A stretch of 64,000 nt of DNA from Bifidobacterium breve (GCA_945885625.1 CAMCYS010000006.1:1-64000), one strand, 5' to 3'; counted from the first letter of the stretch, positions 1 through 9,151 are shown. Notes: generated from the sequence alone by a model not told the origin. Program-made: numbers and translations.

Positions 1-859
1 CATTAGCTTGTAGATAAACGCGAGTGCTACCAAAAGTAAGCGGACTATTCACTTTAACCACTTGCTGTTTAGGAGTTGCACCTGGTTCGGCAACTGTTGT
101 TACATAAAGCGTGTAGTCCTCAGGCGCGCTCGTCAAAGTGTTGTACTTAGCAACAAACTTATCTACTTTAATTGTAAAAGGCGGCAGTGAATTCTCGCTA
201 GTGATCTGACCAAAACTAATTGTGTCGTAAGAAGTCGCGTTATTAACAAAGCGTTCGCCTTGGCTCAAAATCGCACTTCCACGGACTCCAAATAGTCCGC
301 CGATTAAAACTCCAACCAAAATTAAGATTAGTGAAATATGAAAGAAAAGATTTCCAGTTTCACGTAAGTAACCTTTTTCGGCTGCAATACTTTCTTCACT
401 TTCTAGAACTCGGAAACGTTTTGCCTTTAACCAAGTCTTTGCAATTTCCATTTCATCGCCATTAGCTGGCCATGATTGGAAATGCTCCATGCGCGCTAAG
501 TTCTTAGGAGTCTTCGGTGGCAAAGCACGGCTAGCCTGTAAATGTTCAAATGATCTAGGAAGCACGCAGCCAATGAGTGAGATAAAGAGCAAAATATAGA
601 TCGCACTAAACCAAGGTGATGAATAAACATCAAAGAGTGAAAAGCGTTCAAACCAGATAGCTAGTGTTCTATGTTCTTCGAAATAGTCAGTTACTGCCAT
701 TGGGTTCTGGGCATTTTGCGGGATTAATGAGCCCGGAATAGCTGCCAAAGCCAGTAATAACAGTAGAACCAAGGCGGTGCGCATGCTGGTCAACTGACGC
801 CAGAAATATCTAACTAGCGCAATAGAGCCGATTTCTGGAAGTTGAGTCTCGTTGCTCAT
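1..859 (-). CDS. resB: Cytochrome c biogenesis protein ResB, partial (3' end outside window)
   Basis: ResB with CcsA/ResC forms the system II haem-export and cytochrome c ligation complex in the cytoplasmic membrane. I translated the minus strand from the ATG at 859; about 286 codons are visible and the reading frame runs off the window edge. Three hydrophobic segments are seen: near residues 25-47 (after MRTALVLL), near 80-100 (around YILLFISLIGCVLP) and around LFFHISLILILVGVLIGG, followed by an extracytoplasmic region. This N-terminal transmembrane layout is typical of ResB. The ATG overlaps the ccdA stop by one base (TAATG), so translation is probably coupled. The order phosphatase-tlpA-ccdA-resB matches the mycobacterial locus, so ccsA is expected just beyond the edge. 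No frame break is seen. Confidence 0.9.
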   Translation of the reverse strand, partial: MSNETQLPEIGSIALVRYFWRQLTSMRTALVLLLLLALAAIPGSLIPQNAQNPMAVTDYFEEHRTLAIWFERFSLFDVYSSPWFSAIYILLFISLIGCVLPRSFEHLQASRALPPKTPKNLARMEHFQSWPANGDEMEIAKTWLKAKRFRVLESEESIAAEKGYLRETGNLFFHISLILILVGVLIGGLFGVRGSAILSQGERFVNNATSYDTISFGQITSENSLPPFTIKVDKFVAKYNTLTSAPEDYTLYVTTVAEPGATPKQQVVKVNSPLTFGSTRVYLQAN

Positions 860-1584
860 TAGATCACCGGCACAAAATCTGAAATTATTGACCGTAGTGA
901 AATCATTAAATCACTCCAAAGCCCAACCAGCTGAAGAACTCCAATAATAATCAGAAATACGCCACCGATTAGCGAGATCAGATTTCCTTTGCGAACCAAG
1001 AATCTGCGAAGTTTCTCGGAGCGATCTAAGAAAAGTCCCGAAAGAATAAATGGCAGGCCTAGCCCAAAGCAGTAGCCAATTGATAAGAGCGCACCCCGAA
1101 GTGCTGAACTCTCTTGGAAAGCTAAAGTTTGAACTGCCGCAAGAGCTGGCCCGATACATGGCGTCCAACCAACTCCAAATGCGAAGCCGAGCAATGGCGC
1201 ACCGATCAAACCACCGAAAGCTGAACTCTTCAGATGAAGAGTTGGCATCAGCGGAAATTTTCCTAAGAAAATTACGCCCATCAATATGGTTACTACACCA
1301 AGAATTTGAGTTATACCGACTTCATATTGCGTGATGCGAGAACCGATGGTGCCAAACAATGCGCCGTAGAGAACGAACGGGATGGAAAACCCAAAAACAA
1401 AGAGTGAAGAGCCCAGTAAAATTCTGCCTCGCTTAGCGCTGAAACCTGCTGCATAAGAGATATATCCAGGCACTAGCGGAAGAACGCAAGGTGATAAGAA
1501 TGAAATTAAGCCTGCCAACATAGCTACCGGGAGTGCAACAATGAAGTATCCCGAAAAAATCTGCTCGACTACAAAGTTTCTCAT
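859..1584 (-). CDS. ccdA: Cytochrome c biogenesis membrane protein CcdA
   Basis: CcdA passes reducing equivalents from cytoplasmic thioredoxin across the membrane to extracytoplasmic thioredoxin-like proteins that keep apocytochrome c haem-site cysteines reduced. The 241-residue length and about six hydrophobic segments fit the short DsbD-core family. The two conserved redox cysteines are present: C33 in [11 protein letters not shown] and C143 in [10 protein letters not shown]. It starts inside the tlpA stop (ATGA, four-base overlap) and its stop touches the resB ATG, so it is in the middle of a tightly coupled operon. Its likely partner is the neighbouring lipoprotein thioredoxin. Confidence 0.95.
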   Translation of the reverse strand: MRNFVVEQIFSGYFIVALPVAMLAGLISFLSPCVLPLVPGYISYAAGFSAKRGRILLGSSLFVFGFSIPFVLYGALFGTIGSRITQYEVGITQILGVVTILMGVIFLGKFPLMPTLHLKSSAFGGLIGAPLLGFAFGVGWTPCIGPALAAVQTLAFQESSALRGALLSIGYCFGLGLPFILSGLFLDRSEKLRRFLVRKGNLISLIGGVFLIIIGVLQLVGLWSDLMISLRSIISDFVPVI

Positions 1585-2129
1585 TCGGCAGTTAACCGTT
1601 CAATTAAATTGCTTAGCCCACCGACTGTTGCTGCTCCAGAAATGCGGGCAGCTACCCGTCCTTGCTTATCTATAACCACAGTTGCGGGAATTGCATTTGC
1701 TGGCAAAGTATTGCGAAAGCCAAGCAGTAAGGAATCGTCAATGAAATTTGGGTACGGAACAGCTAATTGACGGGCAAAAACCTCGGCATTTGCCAAGTTA
1801 TCTCGGGTCAGGATCCCCATAAACTGCACATCAGAGTATTTCTCTGAGAGCGCAATAAATGCGGGAATCTCGGCTCGGCAAGGTGAACACCATGATGCCC
1901 AAACATTTACGACTGCAATTTTCTTCTCCGTAAAATCAAATTTAGTTCCGTACAAAGTATCGCCACTGAGTTTTGGTGCCATCTTCCTGGCATCAGTTGC
2001 AATAAAAGTTATCGCACCATTTCCAGAAATATAATTTTCTTGCGCAACTGAGCTGCCACCGTTTCCACAGCTAGTAAGCATAAGAGTGCTAGCTACTGTG
2101 AGAATTAAAAGGCGTGAACTAGTTTTCAT
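1581..2129 (-). CDS. TlpA/ResA-like thiol-disulfide lipoprotein
   Basis: This is a membrane-anchored thioredoxin-fold protein that probably reduces apocytochrome c haem-binding cysteines, using electrons from CcdA. A lipoprotein signal is clear: a basic start, a hydrophobic core and a lipobox LTSC with C21. The redox motif WASWCSPC places the active cysteines at C81 and C84. This is the ResA/TlpA arrangement, and the 182-residue length fits. A cis-proline equivalent follows in the [10 protein letters not shown] stretch. It overlaps the phosphatase gene upstream and ccdA downstream by four bases each. The assignment to cytochrome c maturation rests on the neighbours; the fold itself is clear. 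Confidence 0.92.
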   Translation of the reverse strand: MKTSSRLLILTVASTLMLTSCGNGGSSVAQENYISGNGAITFIATDARKMAPKLSGDTLYGTKFDFTEKKIAVVNVWASWCSPCRAEIPAFIALSEKYSDVQFMGILTRDNLANAEVFARQLAVPYPNFIDDSLLLGFRNTLPANAIPATVVIDKQGRVAARISGAATVGGLSNLIERLTAE

Positions 2130-2749
2130 TTTTTCGGCGGCAACAAGTGTTTCGCTGGTTCAGAGTAAGAAAGATCTGAGATTAAACCTTCATCATCAAA
2201 GTGAACACTCGTAACAGATGCTAATGAACATTCGCGTTTGCGTGGATCATGAAGCAAGCGACGTCCTTCAATCGCACTTCGCAAAATCCAAATTGGGAGT
2301 TGATGCGATACGCAGATTGCATCTTTTCCGTTAGCTGCTTTATTGGCATCGAATATTGCTGCCAACATTCGGGCAATCTGCTCATCGTATGGTTCGCCCC
2401 AAGATGGTTTCCAAGGGTTATATAAGTGAGGCCATGCTGAAGGGTGCTTAAGAACGCCATCACCAATTCCAAATGGTTTACCTTCAAAAATATTTGCGGC
2501 TTCAATTAGACGATCATCGGTAGTAATTGAAATATTGTGTGCAGCAGCAATAGGTGCTGCTGTCTCTTGCGCTCTCTGTAAGGGTGAAACATGAAGTGCG
2601 CCAAGATCAATTGCTTTAGACCATTCACCCAATGTGCTCGCCATGGATTGACCACGCTCTGATAAACGCCAACCTGGTTGCCGGCCGTAGAGAATTTTCA
2701 ACGGGTTCTCTACCTCGCCATGGCGAATAACGTGGACAGTGGAAGTCAT
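2126..2749 (-). CDS. Histidine phosphatase family protein (phosphoglycerate mutase-like)
   Basis: The protein begins with the phosphohistidine motif VIRHGE (R9-H10-G11) and has the later family histidine in VSHQLPIW, so it belongs to the histidine phosphatase superfamily. The substrate cannot be read from sequence. The same family member heads the cytochrome c biogenesis cluster in mycobacteria (the Rv0525-Rv0529 order), so the linkage is conserved, although its role there is not known to me. It is the first gene of the operon; the ATG at 2749 lies six bases after a TATGCT hexamer with no SD, which suggests a leaderless message. Length is 207 aa. Confidence 0.88.
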   Translation of the reverse strand: MTSTVHVIRHGEVENPLKILYGRQPGWRLSERGQSMASTLGEWSKAIDLGALHVSPLQRAQETAAPIAAAHNISITTDDRLIEAANIFEGKPFGIGDGVLKHPSAWPHLYNPWKPSWGEPYDEQIARMLAAIFDANKAANGKDAICVSHQLPIWILRSAIEGRRLLHDPRKRECSLASVTSVHFDDEGLISDLSYSEPAKHLLPPKK

Positions 2750-2755
2750 GCGCTA

Positions 2756-2761
2756 AGCATA
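2756..2761 (-). promoter_or_regulatory. Leaderless -10 for the cytochrome c biogenesis operon
   Basis: On the minus strand TATGCT is followed by TAGCGC and then the ATG at 2749. The six-base gap would put the transcription start at or beside the start codon. No convincing -35 element is visible. Confidence 0.6.
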
Positions 2762-2787
2762 AAGCGTCGGATTTACACTTCTCTCGC

Positions 2788-2793
2788 TAAGGT
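2788..2793 (+). promoter_or_regulatory. Leaderless -10 for the HAD hydrolase
   Basis: TAAGGT ends six bases before the ATG at 2800, with no SD between. It sits back to back with the divergent promoter at 2756-2761. Confidence 0.55.
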
Positions 2794-2799
2794 AGTGAC

Positions 2800-3564
2800 A
2801 TGGCACTCACCCAAAAGCGAGCGGCCTTTTTCGATGTAGATAACACCTTGATCCACGGATCATCGCTCTACTTTCTCGGAAGAGGCATGTATCAGCGTGG
2901 CTTTTTTACCAAAGCTGATATTTCGCGCTTCGTCTTAGCCAACCTGAGATTTCGCTTAACTGGTAAAGAAAATAAAGATGAAATAATAAAATTTCAAAAT
3001 GCAGCGACTGATTTTATAGGCGGGCATGATGTTGCTGAAATTGAGGCAATTGGTCAAGAAATTTACGATGAATTCGTATCACCGGCACTTTGGCAAGGCA
3101 CCATCGATATTGCTGGGTCTCATTTAGCAAATGGTGAAGAAGTCTGGCTAGTAACTGCCGCCCCGGAAGATATGGCAATTCTCATTGCTAATCGTTTAGG
3201 TTTCACTGGCGCACTCGGAAGTAAAGCCACCATTAAAGATGGAAAATATACCGGCACTTTAGAAGGTAATTTATTGCATGGCGCCGAAAAAGCGGTGGCG
3301 ATTAAACAGTTGGCGAATGAACGGAATTTTGATCTATCGCAGTGTTACTCATATTCAGATAGCCATAATGATTTGCCATTACTTAGGGCCGTCGGAAAAC
3401 CAAATGCAATTAATCCTGATGCAATTTTACAATTGCGAGCCATGAGTGAAGGTTGGCCAATTCATGAGTTTCGACGGGGCCGCAAATTTAGCCAAGTTTT
3501 TGGACCGCTGGTTAGCCGAATGGCCGCCGTCCTCACTTGGCTGCGCCCTCGTAAATCTCGCTAG
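2800..3564 (+). CDS. HAD-IB family hydrolase (SerB/CicA-like phosphatase)
   Basis: This is a haloacid dehalogenase-superfamily phosphatase. Motif I is FFDVDNT with nucleophile D12 and D14. Motif II is the threonine in WLVTAAPED (T119), a motif III lysine is near K164, and motif IV is SDSHND at 186-191. The spacing and the helical cap between residues 20 and 95 fit subfamily IB, which contains phosphoserine phosphatases and related lipid or nucleotide phosphatases. The C-terminal 40 residues are basic and carry a hydrophobic stretch (VSRMAAVLTWL), a pattern seen in actinobacterial members that may associate with membrane. The substrate is unknown. The start is the ATG behind a leaderless -10. 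Confidence 0.88.
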   Translation: MALTQKRAAFFDVDNTLIHGSSLYFLGRGMYQRGFFTKADISRFVLANLRFRLTGKENKDEIIKFQNAATDFIGGHDVAEIEAIGQEIYDEFVSPALWQGTIDIAGSHLANGEEVWLVTAAPEDMAILIANRLGFTGALGSKATIKDGKYTGTLEGNLLHGAEKAVAIKQLANERNFDLSQCYSYSDSHNDLPLLRAVGKPNAINPDAILQLRAMSEGWPIHEFRRGRKFSQVFGPLVSRMAAVLTWLRPRKSR

Positions 3565-3616
3565 CCCTGAACTCAAATAGGCGGATCAACCTTCCTTCCA
3601 CTAATGTAGGACGGTT

Positions 3617-5812
3617 ATGGAAATTCGCTCATTTACTGACTATCTGCGCTCGCTTGACGATGCCGACTTATCTGAGCTTTTTGCTGCTCGCCCTGATTTG
3701 GTGTCCCCGGTTCCGCCGGATTTAGCATCCCTAGCAGTGCGTGCCTCATCTTCACATAGCATTGCGCGCGCAGTTGATTCGCTAACTGAATTTGAATTTC
3801 AAATTCTTGAAGCATGTGTAGCCCTGAATGAAGAATTCACGCTTAAAAACCTGATCTCCATCACACATAAAGATGCTGCTATTGCGGTTCCGCGCCTAAT
3901 TACTCTCGGTTTGATATACCCAACTGATAAAGGTTTGCGCTTGCCGACCTCGGTGAGCCAGCTCCTAATTAATGAACCGGCCGGCCTTGGTCCAGCATCT
4001 CTTGCTAAATTAAAGCTAACTGAATTAAACGAAGCGCCAGAAGCTGCTAATCGGGTACTCGCTCAATTAATTTGGGGACCACCTCGCGGAAGTGTCGGTG
4101 ATATTAAGAATCCAGGTCCTGGAATTGCTTGGTTACTAGATCGCAAGTTTTTAGTTCCGCTCGATCAGCGCACTGTAATTATGCCGCGCGAAGTTGGAAT
4201 TTTCTTGCGTGGTGGAAAAGTTCATAAGAGTTATGAAAGCACCGCGCCCGCAGTAACTGGCACTAAGCGCGTTGAAAAGTCCGTGAATATGGCAGCTGCT
4301 GCAAACGTGGCAACTGTTCTTGGTTGGGTTGAAGAGCTACTTCACTTTTGGGCACAAGAACCCGCCGACGCTCTTCGCTCTGGCGGTCTTGGGGTTCGTG
4401 ACTTAAAACTAATTTCGTCACATATCGGAATCGATGAAAATTGTGCGGCATTTATCGCTGAGCTTGCTTACTTAGCAGGTCTACTAACGATCGATGGCGA
4501 TGACCGTATCTTGCCAAGTAATAACTTTGATATTTGGCTAACCCAAAGTGCTGAAACACGATGGAGCGCACTCGCTGCAAACTGGTTAACAACTTCGCGC
4601 GTTAGTGGTTTGGTTGGTCGTGGCGAAGCAAAAAGTGTTGCCGCCCTTGGTCCAGAGCTTGATCGTGTAAATGCTGCGAGCACCCGTAAATTAGTAATTA
4701 CTTTGCTTAATGAACAACCAAACCTAGCGCCTGATTTAGCTAGCTTTACTCGCGCCATTAAGTGGATAGCGCCAAGTAAGCGTAACCCTGGCATTCAGGA
4801 AGAACTTATTGCCTGGACGCTTCGTGAAGCTGAGTGGCTTGGTTTCACTGGCCAGGGCGCTTCAGCTAAATATGGTCGAGCATTTATGACCGGTACCGAT
4901 GAGATTGGTATCGATACCGATCTGCCTAAACCGGTCGACCATATCTTGATTCAAAGTGATAACACTGCAATTGCGCCAGGCCCACTAGAGCATGACATTG
5001 CGCGCGATCTTTCTGCAGTTGCTGATGTTGAAAGCCGAGGTGGCGCAACTGTCTACCGTTTTAGCGAAGCATCAATTCGACGTGGGCTTGATCATGGTAA
5101 AAGTGGTGAAGAAATTCGTTCCTTCTTAGTTAAAACATCAAAAACTCCGATGCCACAACCGCTGGAATATTTAATTGCAGACGTTGCTAAGAAACATGGA
5201 AAGTTGCGTGTTGGTAATACTGCCAGCTTTATCCGATGCGAAGACACTTCACTGATTGCACAGATCATTAGTGACAAGCGACTTGAAGTTCTCTCGCTTA
5301 GAAAAATTGCGCCAGAAGTTTTAATCTGTGATTTAGATGCTGCCGATGCCATGAATGTTTTGCGTAGCGCTGGCTACTTACCAGCAGCCGAAGCAAGTAA
5401 TGGTGCGTTAATTACTGGCCACCGTTCTCATCGCGCAAAGGCTAAATCAAAGCCTCCTCGAGTGATTGGTGAGATTGATCAACCAACTGAATCAACTCTT
5501 GCTGCTGCGGTTCGATCAATCAGAGCAGGTGAAAAATCTAGTCATAAACAGAGCAAGATTCGTGATTCAGCCGCTAACGCTCTTGGTTCGCTACCGCGTA
5601 CTACCGCAAATGAAACTATGGATCTTTTGGCCATTTTTGTTGAAAAGCAACAGGCACTTTCGATTGGATATGCCGACAATAATGGTGCCGTTTCACATCG
5701 CATTGTTGACCCGATCAAAATCTCGGCCGGCGCTTTAGTTGCTCGTGACCACGCTACTGGTGAGATGCAGAGCTTTAGAATCCCGCGTATTACGGGGGTC
5801 GCACCACTATGA
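3617..5812 (+). CDS. XPB-associated protein with helicase-associated and WYL-like C-terminal regions
   Basis: This 731-residue protein lacks Walker motifs. It matches in size and position the actinobacterial helicase-associated protein encoded beside the XPB-type helicase (Rv0862c beside Rv0861c in Mycobacterium). The N-terminal part is mostly helical with winged-helix-like stretches (residues 1-130). The central region resembles the XPB/Ssl2 domain family. The last 70 residues (from MDLLAIFVEK to the end) look like a WYL-type beta domain, a nucleic-acid or ligand-sensing module in other proteins. It probably works with the helicase encoded 1.1 kb downstream. It ends in an ATGA overlap with the M20 peptidase. 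AGGA lies five bases before the ATG, and TAATGT at 3602-3607 is a possible -10. Confidence 0.75.
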   Translation: MEIRSFTDYLRSLDDADLSELFAARPDLVSPVPPDLASLAVRASSSHSIARAVDSLTEFEFQILEACVALNEEFTLKNLISITHKDAAIAVPRLITLGLIYPTDKGLRLPTSVSQLLINEPAGLGPASLAKLKLTELNEAPEAANRVLAQLIWGPPRGSVGDIKNPGPGIAWLLDRKFLVPLDQRTVIMPREVGIFLRGGKVHKSYESTAPAVTGTKRVEKSVNMAAAANVATVLGWVEELLHFWAQEPADALRSGGLGVRDLKLISSHIGIDENCAAFIAELAYLAGLLTIDGDDRILPSNNFDIWLTQSAETRWSALAANWLTTSRVSGLVGRGEAKSVAALGPELDRVNAASTRKLVITLLNEQPNLAPDLASFTRAIKWIAPSKRNPGIQEELIAWTLREAEWLGFTGQGASAKYGRAFMTGTDEIGIDTDLPKPVDHILIQSDNTAIAPGPLEHDIARDLSAVADVESRGGATVYRFSEASIRRGLDHGKSGEEIRSFLVKTSKTPMPQPLEYLIADVAKKHGKLRVGNTASFIRCEDTSLIAQIISDKRLEVLSLRKIAPEVLICDLDAADAMNVLRSAGYLPAAEASNGALITGHRSHRAKAKSKPPRVIGEIDQPTESTLAAAVRSIRAGEKSSHKQSKIRDSAANALGSLPRTTANETMDLLAIFVEKQQALSIGYADNNGAVSHRIVDPIKISAGALVARDHATGEMQSFRIPRITGVAPL

Positions 5813-6924
5813 CCGACACCCAAAGTCCCAAATACGGCAGACTTAACCCCATGTCCGACCTAATGCTTAGCGCTCTCGAGACTTTAGTTCGATGCGAATC
5901 CCCCACCGAAGATATCGCCGCTTGTCGTGAAGTTGTCCAAGTTGCCAGTGCCATCGCTGCCGATGTTCTAGGAACTCCTGCGCAAATTCGCGAAATCGAA
6001 GGTCGGCCGGTTTTCTGGTGGGGCGATGCTAAGCCCGAGATAATTTTGCTGGCACATTTAGATACGGTTTGGCCAAAAGGTTCATACCAACCACTATTTG
6101 AAATAAATGGCGATGTAATTCGCGGGCCCGGAACTTTTGATATGAAAGTTGGTTTTTTGCAAGCTCTCTTTGCATTAAAGGGAATTAACGGATCAGTTGC
6201 TCTAGTTGCGACAACTGATGAAGAAACTGGCAGTCACGCATCACGCAACTTAATTAAGGAACTTTCCCAAAACGCTAAAGCAGTTTTAGTTCTAGAAGCA
6301 TCACTTGACGGCAAAGTTAAGACGGGCCGCAAAGGAACTTCGATGTACCAAGTTAAAGTTCATGGTCGTGCCGCTCATGCTGGGCTCGAACCTGAGAAAG
6401 GCATTAACTCAACCGTTGAAATCTCACATTTAGTTTTACAACTAGCAGCACTCGAAAATTCTGAACATGGCACAACAGTTGTGCCAACCATGTTGAGCGC
6501 TGGAACAACTACAAATTCGGTGCCAGATTTAGCTACTTTGGATATTGATGCTCGCTCATTTTCAACAAGTGAGTTATTACGGGTTGATGCTGCTATCAAA
6601 GCACTGCAGCCAAATAATCCAGCTGCTCGCATTGAAGTTAGTGGCGGTTTAAATCGCCCACCGCTAGAACCAGCTGCTACCAAAGCACTCTACGAACGAG
6701 CTGAAAAAGTTGCAGCGACAATCGGAATTCCAGCACTTGGTCATGCCTCAGTAGGCGGTGCTAGCGATGGCAACTTCGCAGCTGCAGCTGGCGCACAGGT
6801 TCTAGATGGTTTAGGTGCTATCGGTGGTGGCGCGCATGCGCTCACCGAGTGGGCCAGCGTTAGCGCAATGCACCAACGAACTGACTTCCTGCACGCCTTT
6901 ATTAAGGACCTTTTAAATGACTGA
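5809..6924 (+). CDS. M20 family metallopeptidase (CPG2/ArgE-like)
   Basis: The protein is a zinc-dependent amidohydrolase/peptidase of the M20 clan. Motifs in order: LLAHLDTVWP (first metal His and catalytic Asp), GPGTFDMKVG (bridging Asp), TTDEETGS (catalytic and metal Glu), and a late GGGAHALTEW (metal His). A dimerisation insert lies between, starting near the HGRAAHAG stretch. The 371-residue length fits glutamate carboxypeptidase-like and acetylornithine/succinyl-diaminopimelate deacylase-like members; the substrate cannot be decided here. The ATG overlaps the upstream stop by four bases, and an internal ATG (MSDLML) 14 codons later is an alternative start. The gene is embedded between the two halves of a helicase pair with overlaps on both sides. 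Confidence 0.88.
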   Translation: MTDTQSPKYGRLNPMSDLMLSALETLVRCESPTEDIAACREVVQVASAIAADVLGTPAQIREIEGRPVFWWGDAKPEIILLAHLDTVWPKGSYQPLFEINGDVIRGPGTFDMKVGFLQALFALKGINGSVALVATTDEETGSHASRNLIKELSQNAKAVLVLEASLDGKVKTGRKGTSMYQVKVHGRAAHAGLEPEKGINSTVEISHLVLQLAALENSEHGTTVVPTMLSAGTTTNSVPDLATLDIDARSFSTSELLRVDAAIKALQPNNPAARIEVSGGLNRPPLEPAATKALYERAEKVAATIGIPALGHASVGGASDGNFAAAAGAQVLDGLGAIGGGAHALTEWASVSAMHQRTDFLHAFIKDLLND

Positions 6925-8566
6925 TGGCCCACTGATCGTCCAGAGCGATAAAACGCTGCTGTTAGATATCGATCACCCGGGTTCGGTTGAATGTCGACGA
7001 GCCATCGCTCCCTTTGCTGAACTAGAACGCTCTCCTGAACATATCCATACTTACCGACTTACAAATTTAGGGCTCTGGAATGCACGCGCTGCAGGCCACG
7101 ATGCTGAGCAAGTAATTGATACTTTAATTAAATTTTCGCGATACGCAGTTCCGCACGCATTATTGGTCGATATTGCCGAAACCATGTCTCGCTACGGTCG
7201 CTTGCGGCTAGAAGCTGATCCAGTTCACGGGCTAATTTTGATTACCAAAGACAGTGCAGTTCTCGAAGAAGTTATTCGGGCTAAGAAAATTGCGCCGCTA
7301 CTTGGTGTTCGCATTGATAAAGAAACTGTGGCAGTTCATCCCAGCCAACGTGGCGCAATTAAACAATCACTATTACGTCTAGGTTGGCCAGCTGAAGATT
7401 TCGCTGGCTACGTCGATGGCCAAGCGCATGAAATTGCGCTAGTACAAAAGGACTGGAAAATTCGCCCTTATCAAGAACTTGCGGCTGAAGGTTTTTGGCA
7501 TGGTGGTTCTGGAGTTGTTGTGCTTCCGTGCGGAGCTGGAAAAACTATTGTTGGCGCTGCTGCAATGGCGCATGCCAAAGCCACAACCTTAATTTTGGTA
7601 ACCAATACAGTTGCTGCGCGTCAGTGGCGAGATGAGTTACTAAAGCGCACGACACTAAACGAAGATGAAATCGGTGAATATTCAGGCGCTAAGAAAGAGA
7701 TTAGGCCAGTAACAATTGCCACTTACCAAGTTATGACTAAGAAGAAGAATGGTGTTTACGCGCACTTAGATCTCTTCGATACACATGACTGGGGTTTGAT
7801 CATCTACGATGAAGTTCATCTTTTGCCGGCACCAATTTTCCGTTTCACCGCAGATATCCAATCGCGTCGCCGGTTAGGTTTGACTGCCACTTTGGTACGC
7901 GAAGATGGCATGGAGGGCGAAGTATTTAGCTTAATTGGGCCTAAGCGTTTCGATGTACCCTGGAAAGAAATTGAATCGCAAGGCTATATCGCTCCTGCTG
8001 AATGCGTTGAAGTACGCGTAAATCTCACCGAAGCTGAGCGCATGTTGTACGCAACTGCCGAACCCGAAGAACGTTATCGCTACTGCTCAACCACAACCAC
8101 AAAGCGCAAAGTTGTCGAAGCGCTAGTTGAACGTCACGCTGCCGATCAAGTGTTAGTTATTGGCCAATATATTTCCCAGCTTGATGAGCTATCTGAGGTA
8201 CTCGGAGTCCCCTTGATTAAAGGCGATACTCCCGTGAAAGAGCGCGAACGTTTATTTGCACTATTTCGCACTGGCGAAATTAAGTGCTTAGTAGTTTCTA
8301 AGGTTGCTAACTTCTCTATTGACCTGCCAGATGCAACTATCGCGATTCAAGTTTCAGGTGCTTTTGGTTCGCGCCAAGAAGAGGCTCAACGATTAGGTCG
8401 AATTTTGCGCCCTAAGTCAGATGGGCGTGGTGCAATTTTTTATTCAGTAGTCTCTCGCGACACGGTTGATCAAGACTTTGCCCAGAATCGTCAACGATTC
8501 TTAGCTGAACAGGGTTACTCGTATCGAATCATTGATGCTGACGATGTTTTTCAAGGGAAGATCTAA
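6917..8566 (+). CDS. XPB-type superfamily 2 DNA helicase
   Basis: This is a DNA repair/unwinding helicase related to eukaryotic XPB (ERCC3). The N-terminal 170 residues form the damage-recognition-like and XPB N domains. Walker A is PCGAGKT at about 204-210, the DEVH box is at 298-301, and a TAT motif follows in LGLTATLVRED. The C-terminal RecA domain ends with QRLGRILRPK. Length (549 aa) matches actinobacterial XPB. The ATG is preceded by AAGGA at eight bases and overlaps the M20 stop by eight bases. Its 3' end overlaps the convergent glutaredoxin gene by 38 bases. With the protein at 3617 it probably forms a functional pair; the biological substrate of bacterial XPB is poorly defined. Confidence 0.92.
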   Translation: MTDGPLIVQSDKTLLLDIDHPGSVECRRAIAPFAELERSPEHIHTYRLTNLGLWNARAAGHDAEQVIDTLIKFSRYAVPHALLVDIAETMSRYGRLRLEADPVHGLILITKDSAVLEEVIRAKKIAPLLGVRIDKETVAVHPSQRGAIKQSLLRLGWPAEDFAGYVDGQAHEIALVQKDWKIRPYQELAAEGFWHGGSGVVVLPCGAGKTIVGAAAMAHAKATTLILVTNTVAARQWRDELLKRTTLNEDEIGEYSGAKKEIRPVTIATYQVMTKKKNGVYAHLDLFDTHDWGLIIYDEVHLLPAPIFRFTADIQSRRRLGLTATLVREDGMEGEVFSLIGPKRFDVPWKEIESQGYIAPAECVEVRVNLTEAERMLYATAEPEERYRYCSTTTTKRKVVEALVERHAADQVLVIGQYISQLDELSEVLGVPLIKGDTPVKERERLFALFRTGEIKCLVVSKVANFSIDLPDATIAIQVSGAFGSRQEEAQRLGRILRPKSDGRGAIFYSVVSRDTVDQDFAQNRQRFLAEQGYSYRIIDADDVFQGKI

Positions 8567-8780
8567 AACGTTCTAGATCAACCCGAAAAATATCGTGGTG
8601 TTTTCCATCGATATGTATTACCGGAACTTCTTCACCGTACTTATGAATCAGTTCTGTGTCGCCATCAATATAAACCTTATTGATATCAAACTTTAATTCA
8701 GATTTGACTGACTCTAGGCTCTCAACAGCTACCTCGCAAAGATGGCAGTTCTTTCTGGAATAAACAGTTACCACTGTCAC
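8529..8780 (-). CDS. Glutaredoxin-family protein
   Basis: An 83-residue thioredoxin-fold protein with the redox motif CHLC (C12 and C15) after a beta strand VTVYSRKN, and the conserved cis-proline context EVPVIHIDG. This matches the short actinobacterial glutaredoxin-like family (DUF836 type). It starts at GTG with a GTGA overlap with the upstream gene, so the two are translationally coupled. The coding region runs 38 bases into the 3' end of the convergent XPB helicase. It probably acts in cytoplasmic thiol-disulfide exchange; its partner is not evident. Confidence 0.85.
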   Translation of the reverse strand: MTVVTVYSRKNCHLCEVAVESLESVKSELKFDINKVYIDGDTELIHKYGEEVPVIHIDGKHHDIFRVDLERFRSSLEKHRQHQ

Positions 8781-9130
8781 TTCTTCTTGCTCCGATTTTT
8801 GGTAATCGCCCGGTCAAATAGTTCTTGGGCAATTAAAGTTGCATCATTCTTGGCGCGGTATGCGTTCTTTTCAAGATCTTTCAGAACGGCTTCGGCAGTA
8901 GTTTTAGTTACCGTGGCAACCATAGGACCATATTTCTTAGCAAATAATGAATGTGCGACTTCGCCAATAGCTCGCGCTAAATCTGCGCGAGCTTCATCGA
9001 GCGTTGGTTCGGGTCGCGAATTTCCAATTGAATTCTGCCTGGAAATTGCGGGTTCTTGGCGCAGCCGATTAAGCACTTCGGAATATTCGGAGAGGTCGAT
9101 TTCACGGGAAATTTTAGGCTGGGCGGTCAT
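8777..9130 (-). CDS. Hypothetical helical protein upstream of glutaredoxin
   Basis: I do not recognise this 117-residue protein. It has no signal peptide or membrane segment. The first 40 residues are polar and Ser/Pro/Arg-rich. Residues 42-112 are predicted by eye to be two or three amphipathic helices (DEARADLARAIGEVAH, then TTAEAVLKDLEKNAYRAK), and the tail is basic (NRSKKK). It is coupled by a GTGA overlap to the glutaredoxin gene and diverges from the secreted metallopeptidase only 35 bases away. The ATG at 9130 is the only good start. Coding potential is supported by the overlap arrangement and by codon use like its neighbours. Confidence 0.7.
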   Translation of the reverse strand: MTAQPKISREIDLSEYSEVLNRLRQEPAISRQNSIGNSRPEPTLDEARADLARAIGEVAHSLFAKKYGPMVATVTKTTAEAVLKDLEKNAYRAKNDATLIAQELFDRAITKNRSKKK

Positions 9131-9151
9131 TGGGCAATCATCTCACCCTGA

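Noticed and set aside
911-1168. Open frames on the opposite or alternate frame inside ccdA (911-1168, 1050-1334) and many similar ones elsewhere
   Set aside because: They lie inside clearly conserved genes, have no motifs, starts or ribosome sites, and are shadows of the real coding frames.
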